The notes: a model not told the origin generated them from the letters alone. A stretch of 34,397 nucleotides of DNA from Myxococcaceae bacterium (GCA_025459425.1 JALOQF010000030.1:1-34397); one strand, 5' to 3'; numbered from the stretch's first letter, positions 8,372-16,559 are shown. A program made the numbers and translations.

Positions 8372-9706
8372 GTGCTGACACGGCTGGCCGAGTCGGAGCT
8401 GTGGACCCGCCAGAAGGCCGTCTACGAGGCGCTCGGCATGCGGGCGTGGAGCGACGGCGTGGTGCCCTGGCGCGCCACCACCTGCCCGCTGCTCGCCGAC
8501 GTCGAGGCCGGGCTCGTCGCCGCGTTCGCCGAGGACGTCGGGCCCGTCACCCTCGTCGACGTGGGCGCCGGCACCGGGCGGCTCGCGTTTCATCTCGCGC
8601 GGGCCCTCGCCGCGCGGGACGTGCCAGCGCACATCATTCTCACCGACGTGGCGCCGTCCAACCTCGAGGCGCTCGCGCGGCAACCGCAGCTCGCTCAGCT
8701 GGCAGCAACGAACCGCGTGTCCTTCGCGACCTTCGACGCGCTCGCGCCCACCCGTCTGGCCCGGGGGCCCGTGGTGCTGCTCGCCCACTACCTCTTCGAC
8801 ACCCTGCCCCACGCGGCCCATCGACGCCGCGGTGACGAGACCTTCGAAGGGCTCGTCGACGTCGCGGTCGAGCCGTGGCGCTGGTCGTTCGAGCCAGCAC
8901 CGTTCCCGACGTGTCTGCGCGGAAGGGGCGACGGCACCTTTCTCGTCCCAGTGGGTGCCGCGCGCGCGCTCGAGGCGTGGCGCTCGCGCTTCGATGGGCC
9001 ACTTCTGGTGCTCGCGGCCGACAAGGGCGTCGAGCCCCGCTCGGCCGACGAGCTGCCGCTGCTCGCGCGACATGGGTCCACGTCGGCGGGGGTCGATTTC
9101 GAGGCGCTGGCGGCACTCGTCGAGCCGACGTACCGCGCCCTGGCGCCGCAGCAGCCCAGCCACGTCTTCGCGCTGTTCGCGTTCGTCTCGGGGGCCACCA
9201 CGCCGTCGCTGGAGCAGGCCTGGCGCGCCCGGGGCAGCCGCGGTGAGGTGCTGTCGCTCCTCGAAGCGTTCGAACGGCTGCTCGGCTCCGAGCCCGACGT
9301 CTCGACGCTGCTGGCGTTCCTCGAGCGCACGGCCGGCGATCCCGACCTGCTCGCCCAGCTCGCGGGACGCCTGCGCGCCGCGACGCTCGACGAGGCACAG
9401 GCACGCACCCTCGTGCGCCACCTCGCCACGGCCGGCGACAGGCACTTCGTCTTCCCCCAGCAGCTCGACGTGCCCTTCGAGCTCGCCATCACCGCGCATC
9501 ACCTCGGCGCGCTCGAGCTGGCGTGTGCCCTCTACACCCTGTCACTGCGCGAATCGGGCGCGCACCCGTCGACCCTGCTGAACCTCGCGCTCGCCCACGA
9601 GGCGCTCGGGCGTCGGGCGCAGGCGAAAGAGGTGATCGAGGTGCTCCTCGCACACACGCCTGACCACCCACGGGCCCTGGCCCTGCTCGAACAGTGGGCA
9701 GGGTGA
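8372..9706 (+). CDS. SAM-dependent methyltransferase with C-terminal TPR repeats
   Basis: The protein has 444 residues starting at GTG 8372. Motif I of the class I methyltransferase fold is clear, VDVGAGTGR at 62-70, followed by an acidic strand end (IILTDVAPSNLEAL, 88-101) and a LLAHYLFDTLPH segment (136-147) resembling the conserved N-E/x-L-x-D-x-L-P element of MidA/NDUFAF7-type methyltransferases. Residues about 275-365 are helical and of unclear type. Residues about 378-443 contain two TPR-like units (ALELACALYTLSLRE, TLLNLALAHEALGRRAQA), suited to binding another protein. The substrate is unknown; protein Arg or Glu methylation is possible by fold analogy only. It is cotranscribed with the single-domain response regulator, so phosphorylation-dependent control through the TPR region is a reasonable hypothesis. 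Confidence 0.78.
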   Translation: MLTRLAESELWTRQKAVYEALGMRAWSDGVVPWRATTCPLLADVEAGLVAAFAEDVGPVTLVDVGAGTGRLAFHLARALAARDVPAHIILTDVAPSNLEALARQPQLAQLAATNRVSFATFDALAPTRLARGPVVLLAHYLFDTLPHAAHRRRGDETFEGLVDVAVEPWRWSFEPAPFPTCLRGRGDGTFLVPVGAARALEAWRSRFDGPLLVLAADKGVEPRSADELPLLARHGSTSAGVDFEALAALVEPTYRALAPQQPSHVFALFAFVSGATTPSLEQAWRARGSRGEVLSLLEAFERLLGSEPDVSTLLAFLERTAGDPDLLAQLAGRLRAATLDEAQARTLVRHLATAGDRHFVFPQQLDVPFELAITAHHLGALELACALYTLSLRESGAHPSTLLNLALAHEALGRRAQAKEVIEVLLAHTPDHPRALALLEQWAG

Positions 9707-9734
9707 TCGATCGGGAGCGGCTGGCGCATCAAGC

Positions 9735-9767
9735 AGGCGCGCCCCGAAACACATCGGGCCTGCGCCT
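9735..9767. terminator. Imperfect stem-loop after the methyltransferase gene
   Basis: Bases 9735-9740 pair with 9762-9767, and 9743-9747 pair with 9754-9758, around a 6-base loop with a small internal loop. It begins 28 bases past the methyltransferase stop, in a convergent gap. No T run follows on either strand, so it is at most a Rho-assisted or weak terminator. Confidence 0.4.
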
Positions 9768-9778
9768 CACCCTCACGG

Positions 9779-9800
9779 CGCGGAGCGAGCCGGCTCCGCG
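9779..9800. terminator. Second hairpin in the convergent gap
   Basis: A perfect 8-bp inverted repeat (CGCGGAGC with GCTCCGCG) with a 6-base loop, 12 bases past the previous hairpin and between two converging genes. There is no T tract. Together the two hairpins may block read-through in either direction. Confidence 0.35.
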
Positions 9801-9808
9801 AGCCAGCC

Positions 9809-9928
9809 ATGCCCGTCCGCCTTCCCCACTTCGAGATCTCGTCGACGCCGCGCGAGCGCGCCCAGCGACGTCGAACCGTGCGGCTGCTGTCGCCGGTGCC
9901 GCCGCTGCCCGTGGCGGGGCCGCGCTGA
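9809..9928 (+). CDS. Possible 39-residue basic peptide ORF
   Basis: ATG 9809 to TGA 9926-9928 encodes a 39-residue Arg/Pro-rich peptide (MPVRLPHFEISSTPRERAQ at the start). It lies in the gap between two converging genes, overlaps nothing and has no good ribosome site. It may be chance; it is listed because it fills the only non-hairpin part of this 225-base gap. Confidence 0.15.
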   Translation: MPVRLPHFEISSTPRERAQRRRTVRLLSPVPPLPVAGPR

Positions 9929-9931
9929 CGG

Positions 9932-10585
9932 TCACTCGCGCGGCAGCATCACCACGATGTCGCGGGTGTTCTCACCGTAGGCGAGCGGCCCGGCCATGAG
10001 GCTCGAGTTGAAGAGGCGGCCGTTCTGCAGAATGCCGACGTCGTTGCCACGCGAGCCGCCGCTGTAGTCCCAGCCGTGGCGGGTCTGGAAGACGACGGCG
10101 CCGTTGGGGATCGTGCCGTCGGCGACGCCCTGCTCGTACTGCTCGCGCGTCATCACGTTGGCCTCGACGGTGCCGTAGGGGCTCTCGATGGTGCGCCGCT
10201 CGGAGCCAGGCACGTTGAGCGAGTCCCATTTTCCGCTCTGGAGCATCTGCACCATCATGCCGCGGGGGTTGTTCGGATCCTGGCCGGTCGACGACGGCAC
10301 GCCCTCGAGCCCGAGACGATTGAGGTTCCGGCGAACGGTGGTGACACAGGTGTGGGCGCGGCCGGGCACCAGGGTGGCGTTGGCGATGCCGTCGAGCCTG
10401 GGGCGGCCGGTGTCCTGCGCGGCGCGCTGCACCTCTTCGCCGACCTTCGCGCGGCGCGTGCCGTCGAAGCCGTCTCGCACTTCACGCCGGGGCCGGACCT
10501 GCTGCTGAACGCGCGTGGTGCGCTGGAGCTGCTGCGTCTGCTGCAGGTTGAGCCGGGACTGATCGAGGCGCGAGGTCGTCGTCAT
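9932..10585 (-). CDS. Hypothetical protein, possibly NlpC/P60- or CHAP-like fold
   Basis: The protein has 217 residues, with no signal peptide. Residues 1-60 are polar and Gln/Arg-rich. From about residue 72 the pattern resembles small papain-like amidases: Cys80 starts a helix (CVTTVRRNLNRLG), later GAVVFQTRHGWDYSGG (162-177) resembles the G-D-x-V-F strand, and NDVGIL (181-186) falls where NlpC/P60 enzymes usually have N-H-V-G-I with the catalytic His. Here that His is Asp, although His170 is close by. The protein could be a cell-wall-directed enzyme, an inactive relative or something unrelated. The N-terminal tail without a signal would fit a protein exported by a non-Sec route, which is speculative. 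It starts at ATG 10585, 51 bases after the hydrolase gene on the same strand. Confidence 0.55.
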   Translation of the reverse strand: MTTTSRLDQSRLNLQQTQQLQRTTRVQQQVRPRREVRDGFDGTRRAKVGEEVQRAAQDTGRPRLDGIANATLVPGRAHTCVTTVRRNLNRLGLEGVPSSTGQDPNNPRGMMVQMLQSGKWDSLNVPGSERRTIESPYGTVEANVMTREQYEQGVADGTIPNGAVVFQTRHGWDYSGGSRGNDVGILQNGRLFNSSLMAGPLAYGENTRDIVVMLPRE

Positions 10586-10636
10586 GCCTCGATTGTCGCA
10601 CGGGTGCCGGGGCCGGCGCGCCAGGACGGTGCAACG

Positions 10637-12061
10637 TCAGCTGACAGGGTGTCGCCTGCGAAGCACACCCAGGAGCGCAAGGGCCAGCAGCAGACCGGGC
10701 TCGACGGTGGCGCAGGAGCACCCGGGCGCCGGCGTCGACGTGCAACGACCGGCTTCACACATCTGGGCCGACAGGCAGATGGCGCACGCACTGCCGTTCG
10801 CGCCGCAGGTATTGTCGGTGGAAGGCACACAGGTGTTGCCGTTGCAGCAGCCGGTGCAGTTCAGCGGCCCGCAGGAGAGCGATGGGTCACCGCCTCCGGT
10901 GCCCCCTGCTGCCGAGCCGCCTGCCATGGAGGTCCCGCCCGCGGCGCCACCAGCGGCGCCACCCGCTGCCGAGCCACCCGCTGCCGAGCCACCCGCTGCC
11001 GAGCCACCCGCTGCCGAGCCACCCGCTGCCGAGCCACCCGCTGCTGAGCCACCCGCTGCTGAGCCTCCCGCTGCAGAGCCTCCCGCTGCAGAGCCTCCCG
11101 CCGCTGAGCCACCCGCTGCCGAGCCACCCGCCGCTGAGCCTCCCGCTGCAGAGCCACCCGCTGCAGAGCCACCGCCTGCCGCTCCTCCGCCCGCCGAGCC
11201 GCCGCCCATCGGCACACCACCGTCGCCGCCGCACAGGTTGCCGAGCTGCAGATCGACCTGATTGATGGCGTTGGCCGCCACGTCCGCGGGCGCCATCTGC
11301 TCGACGCACATGGCGCGGCTGCCGCGCATGAACTGGTTGAAGAAGGCGCGCGCGTAACGCTTGTAGAGGCCCGAGCGCGTCGCGTTCCAGACGGCGGGGT
11401 TGAGCAAGCTGCTCCCACAGGTGTTGTTGCAGAGCGCGCTCTGCGGCTCGGTCGGATCACAATGGTTCGCCATCACCACGTTGAAGCGCCCCTTCGCGCC
11501 CACCTTCGAGGTGAACCAGCCGATCGAGTTGTTCATCGAGTTGCAGGACTGCGGGGGCGCAAAGGCAAAGAGGGTGGGCGCGGTCACCATGCTGGTGGCG
11601 GGCACGCCGAGGGCGTTCATGCTGTCGACCGGGTCGAACAGCACGAGCGCGCGCACGCCCTGACGGCGCGAGGCCGCGAGCCAGGCCGCGAGGCCACCGG
11701 CGCTGTGGCCCGCCAGGCCCACGTTCATCATGTCGCCCTGCCCCGACATGATGACCGCGTTGATCGCCGCGTTGAGGATGTCGCCGTTGAGCGAATGGTC
11801 GACCGAGAACCCGCCGGTGAGCTGCGGCGCCACCACCGCGAAGCCGTCGGCCTGGAGCGCCTGCGCCAGCCCGCGCACGTTGTCCTTCGAGAGCGAGAAG
11901 CCGTGGCCCAACCCGACGAGCGGAAAGGGCCCGTTCCCCGCCGGCAGGTAGCGGTCGACCATCACCGAGCGGCCCTGCACCGTCACCGAGATGGTGGTGG
12001 TGGTCTGCGCGAGGGCTGCCCCGGCGACGAGGACGGCGAGCAACGAGAGGCGGAGCGTCAT
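10637..12061 (-). CDS. Secreted alpha/beta hydrolase with GSAAG linker and MYXO-CTERM-like tail
   Basis: The protein has 474 residues from ATG 12061 (signal peptide of about 19 residues, Ala-Leu-Ala before Gln). The catalytic domain spans about 20-275. It has an HGF oxyanion-type segment (GLGHGFSL), nucleophile Ser120 in GLAGHSAGG, Asp143 in LFDPVD and His200 in MANHCD, an arrangement like chlorophyllase/PET-hydrolase-type serine esterases. Several Cys (173, 201, 211, 215) suggest disulfides. Then come 14 tandem GSAAG units, a Cys-rich module (LNCTGCCNGNTC) and a tail with Cys-Ser-Cys, a hydrophobic helix and Arg-Arg-Arg. The tail matches the MYXO-CTERM surface-sorting signal. The substrate is unknown. 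It is encoded divergently from the T2SS locus, so it is a plausible but unproven T2SS client. Confidence 0.85.
   Translation of the reverse strand: MTLRLSLLAVLVAGAALAQTTTTISVTVQGRSVMVDRYLPAGNGPFPLVGLGHGFSLSKDNVRGLAQALQADGFAVVAPQLTGGFSVDHSLNGDILNAAINAVIMSGQGDMMNVGLAGHSAGGLAAWLAASRRQGVRALVLFDPVDSMNALGVPATSMVTAPTLFAFAPPQSCNSMNNSIGWFTSKVGAKGRFNVVMANHCDPTEPQSALCNNTCGSSLLNPAVWNATRSGLYKRYARAFFNQFMRGSRAMCVEQMAPADVAANAINQVDLQLGNLCGGDGGVPMGGGSAGGGAAGGGSAAGGSAAGGSAAGGSAAGGSAAGGSAAGGSAAGGSAAGGSAAGGSAAGGSAAGGSAAGGSAAGGSAAGGAAGGAAGGTSMAGGSAAGGTGGGDPSLSCGPLNCTGCCNGNTCVPSTDNTCGANGSACAICLSAQMCEAGRCTSTPAPGCSCATVEPGLLLALALLGVLRRRHPVS
10965..11174 (-). repeat. 14 tandem copies of a 15-bp unit encoding GSAAG
   Basis: Fourteen consecutive 15-base units with the plus-strand form GCTGCCGAGCCACCC, varying only at a few third positions. 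They encode the Gly/Ser/Ala linker between the esterase domain and the Cys-rich surface anchor. Such arrays change copy number easily, so linker length may vary between strains. Confidence 0.95.
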
Positions 12062-12267
12062 GGCGGCGCCTCTTGCGTCGCTCACGTCACGTTCGCAAGG
12101 CCAACGCGTGTATCGAATGGCCGACGTTCAACCTGCGCGGACATTCCGTCACCCGCGAGCGGCTGACGGCTCGACACGGTGGCACACGGACGGGCCTCGT
12201 GACGCGCGCAACCCCGCCTGGACCCTGAAACGGCGCTCCGGCACCGGCCTTGCGACACGACGCCACC

Positions 12268-13044
12268 ATGCGTCTGCTCCTGCTCCTCGGCTGCGCGGCG
12301 TTCGCGCTCGCGGTTCCACTCAACGAAGCGCTCGGGGTCGTGCTGGCCCCCGTGGAGCCTCCCGCGGCGCGCGCGCGCCCCGCACCAACCAGGCCTGACC
12401 GTGAGCTCGATGGCGCCCGGGTGCGCGCGCTCCTGGGCTTCTCGCGGACGCCGCCCGCGGCGCAGAGTCAGGCCTCGCGACCGGCGCCGCCGTTCGAAGC
12501 ACGGCTCCTGGGCACCCTCTGCTCGTCGGTGCCGGGGCTGTCGGTCGCGACGCTCCTGCTGCCCACTGGGCGGAGCACCTCGGCCTGGGAAGGCGAGTGG
12601 GTGCTCGGCGCGCAGATCGTCTCGATCGCACGCACGCACATCGTCGTGCGGCGCGACGACCAGGACGAGGTGGTGGTGGTCGGTCAGCGCCCGGGCGAAG
12701 CGCCACGCCCGCAGCCGGCACGCACCACCGACTTCACGGTCTCTCGCTCGAGCATCAAGGATCGCCTGTCGAACCTCCTGCAGCTCTCGTCCGAGGTGCG
12801 CGTCATGCCCGCATACAAAGACGGTGTGCCGGTGGGCTTCCGCCTCTTCGCGACCCGGCCCGACTGGGCCCCAGGTCAGCTCGGCGTGCAGTCGGGTGAC
12901 GTGATCCGCGCGGTGAACGGCCAGCCGCTCGACTCGGTGCAGCGGGTGCTGACGCTCACCACGCTGATCGACCGCGGCGGAGAGGTCGACCTCGAGCTCG
13001 AGCGCGAAGGCCGGGTCATTCACCAGCGGTACCGCCTCGACTGA
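12268..13044 (+). CDS. GspC-like protein (first of two tandem gspC paralogs)
   Basis: The protein has 258 residues from ATG 12268. It has one N-terminal hydrophobic segment (2-26), a variable linker, an HR-like beta domain at about 74-140 (FEARLLGTL...LSVATLLL...VLGAQIVSIARTHIVVRR), and a PDZ domain at about 175-256 (VMPAYKDGVPVGFRLFATRP, then LGVQSGDVIRAVNGQPL). This is the GspC layout: inner-membrane anchor, periplasmic HR domain that meets the GspD N0 domain, and PDZ. It is clearly related to the next gene (PAYKDGVPVGFRLF versus PAFKDGVAQGFKLF) but diverged, with a shorter body and a different N-terminus. An intrinsic terminator separates it from gspC, so the two may be expressed separately. 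It could be an alternative clamp, a regulator or a substrate-specific partner. The ribosome site is weak. Confidence 0.8.
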   Translation: MRLLLLLGCAAFALAVPLNEALGVVLAPVEPPAARARPAPTRPDRELDGARVRALLGFSRTPPAAQSQASRPAPPFEARLLGTLCSSVPGLSVATLLLPTGRSTSAWEGEWVLGAQIVSIARTHIVVRRDDQDEVVVVGQRPGEAPRPQPARTTDFTVSRSSIKDRLSNLLQLSSEVRVMPAYKDGVPVGFRLFATRPDWAPGQLGVQSGDVIRAVNGQPLDSVQRVLTLTTLIDRGGEVDLELEREGRVIHQRYRLD

Positions 13045-13087
13045 CCACCTGTCATGGCCTCGACTCCAGCTTTGACAAATTGGCAGC

Positions 13088-13112
13088 GAGGGGCCCCACG
13101 GGCCTCTTTTTT
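13088..13112 (+). terminator. Intrinsic terminator between the two gspC genes
   Basis: GAGG (13088-13091) and CCC (13094-13096) pair with GGG (13100-13102) and CCTC (13103-13106), with a two-G bulge and a 3-base loop, followed directly by six T (13107-13112). This is the most convincing Rho-independent signal in the window. It ends transcription from the first gspC-like gene or acts as an attenuator in the leader of the main operon. Confidence 0.7.
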
Positions 13113-13135
13113 CCCTGCGAATTCAAGCGCCTTCG

Positions 13136-13151
13136 TGGCATCTGGCTTGCT
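13136..13151 (+). promoter_or_regulatory. Sigma-54-type -24/-12 element upstream of gspC
   Basis: TGGCAT, five bases, then TTGCT: the invariant GG and GC are 10 bases apart, as in the RpoN consensus. It lies between the terminator and the gspC start. Predicted transcription would begin near 13162, only about 6 bases before the GTG and at the end of the AGGGG ribosome site, which weakens the case. Confidence 0.35.
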
Positions 13152-13167
13152 CTTCCCAGGGGTTGCC

Positions 13168-14100
13168 GTGGAGTTCCTCTTCAAACGCCATTTCTGGATC
13201 GTGCACCTCGCCTTCATGTTCGGCGTGGCCTTCTTCGTCGGGAAGACGGCGAACGCCTTCATCGAAGCCGAGCTGATGCCGCTGCCGACGGGTGAGAGCC
13301 GGCAGGTGCTCAAGCCGCAGATCGTCGAGCCGGTGCCGCAGCTCACCCTCGAGCGCCTGGCGAAGCTCACCGGGCTGCCGGTGCCGAAGCCCGAGCCGCT
13401 GGTGAAGGAGCCCGAGGCGCCGAAGATCGACATGGACTCGCCGCCGGTGCACACCTCGCTGCGGCTCAAGCTGCTCGGAACGCTGGTGTCCGACAGCAAC
13501 CCGCAGTGGTCGGTGGCGTCGATTCAAGACGTGGTGACGCTCAAGACGAACACGTACATGGTGGGCGACACCATTCAGGGCGCCGAGGTGCTCGAGATCG
13601 AGCGCAAGCGCGTCATCATCAAGCACAACAACCGGCGCGAATACATCGACGAGAACCCGGGTGATGGCACCTCGGCGCCGCCGCCTCCGCCGGTGCAGAC
13701 CATCGCCGCCGCACCCGTGAAGTACAACGACCAGCCGCCTCCGGCGGTGGGCCTGGGCTCGACGATCAAGCAGCTCTCCGAGAACGAGTACGAGGTGCCT
13801 CGAGGGGAGATCGACAAGACGCTGTCGAACCTCAACGACGTCGCCATGCAGGCCCGCATCGTGCCCGCGTTCAAGGACGGCGTGGCCCAGGGCTTCAAGC
13901 TGTTCTCGATTCGCCCCGACTCCATCTACACGAAGATCGGCGTGCAGAACGGCGACGTGATCAAGCGCATCAACGGATACGACCTCAACAGCCCCGAGAA
14001 GGCGCTCGAGGTGTATTCGAAGCTGAAAGAGGCGTCGCGCATCGACATCGAGGTCGAGCGCAACGGCGCCGCGGTTCGAAAGACCTACAACGTTCGTTGA
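13168..14100 (+). CDS. gspC: Type II secretion inner-membrane protein GspC
   Basis: The protein has 310 residues from GTG 13168, chosen because AGGGG lies five bases upstream and the N-terminus then reads VEFLFKRHFW, as in other myxobacterial GspC; the in-frame ATG at 13054 would include a terminator in the coding sequence. One membrane helix lies at about 8-26. A Pro-rich periplasmic linker follows, then the HR domain at about 95-165 (LRLKLLGTLVSD...VASIQD...YMVGDTIQGAEVLEIERKRVIIKH), a second Pro-rich stretch, and the PDZ domain at about 225-308 (IVPAFKDGVAQGFKLFSIRP, IGVQNGDVIKRINGYDL). GspC links the inner-membrane platform to the secretin and helps select substrates. First gene of the main gsp operon; gspD begins 14 bases later. 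Confidence 0.93.
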   Translation: MEFLFKRHFWIVHLAFMFGVAFFVGKTANAFIEAELMPLPTGESRQVLKPQIVEPVPQLTLERLAKLTGLPVPKPEPLVKEPEAPKIDMDSPPVHTSLRLKLLGTLVSDSNPQWSVASIQDVVTLKTNTYMVGDTIQGAEVLEIERKRVIIKHNNRREYIDENPGDGTSAPPPPPVQTIAAAPVKYNDQPPPAVGLGSTIKQLSENEYEVPRGEIDKTLSNLNDVAMQARIVPAFKDGVAQGFKLFSIRPDSIYTKIGVQNGDVIKRINGYDLNSPEKALEVYSKLKEASRIDIEVERNGAAVRKTYNVR

Positions 14101-14114
14101 AACGACTTCCCTCC

Positions 14115-16555
14115 ATGCACCTCCGTTCGCTCGTCTTCCTCGTCTGCGCGCTCGCGCCCTTCCTCGCGCTGGGCCAGCAACCGCCGCCGCCGCCGCCCCC
14201 GCCGAAGGCTCCGGGTGCACCAGCCGCTGCAGCGCCCGGCGCCACCATCGCGCCGAAGAAGCCCTCGTGTCAGGAATCGAGCCGCCGGGGGCGCTACAAC
14301 ATCTATTTCGACAAGGTCGAGATCGAGAAGCTCGTCCAGACCGTGTCGGACGTGACGTGCAAGACGTTCATCCTCCCCGAGAACATTCGCGGGAAGATCT
14401 CGATCATCGGCCCCGAGAACGGGAAGGTCGAGGTCGACTCGGAGCAGTTCTACGCCGCCTTCCTGGCGGCGCTCGACGCGAACAGCCTCGCCGTCTACGC
14501 CAACGGGAAGTTCCTCAAGATCGTCGACAAGCAGCGCGCCAAGCAGTTCCCCATCCAGACCATCCTCGATCCGTCGGAGCAGTACACGATGAACGAGCAG
14601 ATGGTGACGCGCATGTTCAAGATCAAGCACGTCGAGATCGAGCAACTCCGTGGCGTCTTGCAGCAGCTCGTCACGCCGTCGGGCGACACCATTCCGTTCC
14701 AGCCCGACACCATCATCATCAACGACCTCGCCTCGAACATGCACCGGCTCGAGCGGCTGGTGGAGCAGCTCGACTCGCGCTCCGCCTCGGACGAGATGCG
14801 GGTGATTCAGGTGCAGTACGCCACGGCGCAGGAGATGGCCGACAAGATCACCAAGCTCTTCGAGGCCAAGACGAACCGGCCCGGGCAGCGGCCCGGTGGT
14901 TTCGTGCCGCCTCCTCCGCCGGGCGCCGCTCCCCCGTCACCGGGCGCCGAGACGGGAGGGCCCGCCACGCTGACCCAGCTCATCCCCGACGAGCGCACCA
15001 ACAAGCTCATCATCATCGCGAGCCCCGCGGCGATGGAGCGGGTGATGGCGCTCATTCGAGAGATCGACATTCCCATCTCGGGTGAGGGCCGCATCAACGT
15101 CTACTACCTCGAGAACGCGAACGCCGAAGACGTGGCGTCGACGCTCCAGACGCTGGCGCAGGGCACCGCGAACCGGCCCAAGACGCCCGCGCCGCCGCCT
15201 CCGCCGGGCGCCCCGCGAGCGACCAGCGCCGCCGAGCTGTTCTCGGGTGAGGTGAAGGTGTCGGCCGACAAGTCGACCAACGCGCTCGTCATCATCGCCA
15301 GCCAGAACGACTACCGCTCGCTCGTGCGCGTCATCGAGAAGCTCGACATTCAGCGTCGGCAGGTCTTCGTCGAGGCCGTCATCATGGAGGTCAACCTCGA
15401 CCGCAACTCCGAGCTCGGCATCAACTTCCACGGTGGCGTGCCGCTGCCCTCGAGCGCCGTGACCCCGGTCTTCTTCGGCACCAAGTACTCGCGTCAGGGC
15501 CTGCCGCCGAGCCTCAACCTCGCGAACCTCATCTCGCTCTCGGGTTTCCTCGGCGGCATCTCGAGCACGACCAACATCAACATCGCCGGCCTCAACATTC
15601 CCAACTTCGGCGTCGTCATCAACGCGCTGCAGACGTCGAGCGACGTCAACGTGCTGTCGACACCGCACATCCTCACCACGGACAACGAAGAGGCCGAGAT
15701 CACCGTCGGGCAGAACGTGCCGTTCCAATCTGGCTTCGCGGCAGGCGGCTTCGGGCTGGGCGGGCTCGGTGGCCTCGCGGGCGGCCTCGGCGGGCTTGGT
15801 GGCGCGGCCGGCGGGCTCGGCGGCCTGGGTGGGCTCGCCGGCGGACTCGGTGGTCTGGGTGGCCTCGGCGGTGGTCTGCCGTTCGGCCAGATTCAGCGAC
15901 AGAACGTCGACCTCAAGCTGTCGATCAAGCCGCAGATCAACGAGTCGGACTACGTGCGCCTCGTCATCAACGAGCAGATCGAAGAGATCGCCTCGTCGGA
16001 CCCGATCCTCGGGCCCACCACTTCGAAGCGCAGCGCGAAGACGACGGTGGTCGCGAAGGATCAAGAGACGGTCGTCATCGGCGGCATCATGCAGGACCGG
16101 CTCGTCGAGTCGGTGTCGAAGACGCCGATCCTCGGAGACATTCCGCTCGTCGGGAACCTCTTCCGCCAGCAGACGCGCCGCAAGGTGAAGACGAACCTGC
16201 TGCTGTTCCTCACGCCGTACATCATTCGTGACGCCGGCGACTTCCGCCGCATCTTCGAGCGCAAGCTCAAGGAGCGGCAGCAGTTCGTCGAGCAGTTCTA
16301 CGGCGCCACCACCGCCTACGACGTCGCCATCGACTTCAACCGCAAGCCGGGCCCGCTGGCGCGCATGACGCAGCTGCTCAACAAGGAGCTCAACCGGCTC
16401 GAGAACGGCGGCCCCGGCAACCCCGGCGACCGCGTCATTCAGCCTCAGCCGAACGCGGCGCCCACGCCAGCGCCAGGTGAGCCGACCACGACGACCCCAC
16501 CGGTGCCCGTCAAGGAGCCGAGCCCCGAGACGCTGAAGGTGCAGCCGGAGATCCA

Positions 16556-16559
<4 letters not shown>
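14115..16559 (+). CDS. gspD: Type II secretion outer-membrane secretin GspD
   Basis: The protein has 814 residues; the signal peptide (about 1-20) is followed by eight Pro and an Ala-rich stretch. N0 is at about 60-140 (YNIYFDKVEIEKLVQTVSDV), and N1-N3 repeats lie at about 165-222, 228-320 and 325-412, with Pro-rich loops inside N2 (255-283) and N3 (355-372). The C-terminal secretin core runs from about 413 to 705 and includes VNVLSTPHILTTDNEEAEI, VGQNVPFQSG and the signature VVIGGIMQDRLVESVSKTP/ILGDIPLVGNLF. Residues 540-590 are a Gly/Leu insertion in the gate region. The tail is Pro/Thr-rich with no evident S domain. The multimer forms the outer-membrane channel; residue Cys52 is not a lipidation site. 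Its stop overlaps the gspE start. Confidence 0.97.
15732..15884 (+). repeat. Gly/Leu-rich coding insertion in gspD
   Basis: About 50 codons of short GGL, GGLG and GGLAGGLGG units within the secretin core, between VPFQSG and the QRQNVDLKLSI strand. The DNA is repetitive and prone to length change. Equivalent low-complexity blocks occur in gspI and gspK. Confidence 0.9.

Noticed and set aside
10861..11261. 14-copy repeat as a CRISPR array or regulatory iteron
   Set aside because: Units are 15 bases with no spacers and stay in frame as GSAAG within a coding sequence.
1933..12085. Similar GCGAACGT-AC-TGA words near 1930 and 12085 as a dispersed repeat
   Set aside because: The match is under 20 bases with mismatches and has no flanking similarity.
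13072..13077. TTGACA as a sigma-70 -35 box before gspC
   Set aside because: At 16-18 bases downstream the sequence is GC-rich and part of the terminator stem; no -10 element is visible.
13054..13167. Upstream in-frame extension of gspC from ATG 13054
   Set aside because: It would include the intrinsic terminator in coding sequence and add residues absent from GspC; GTG 13168 has a good ribosome site and the family N-terminus.
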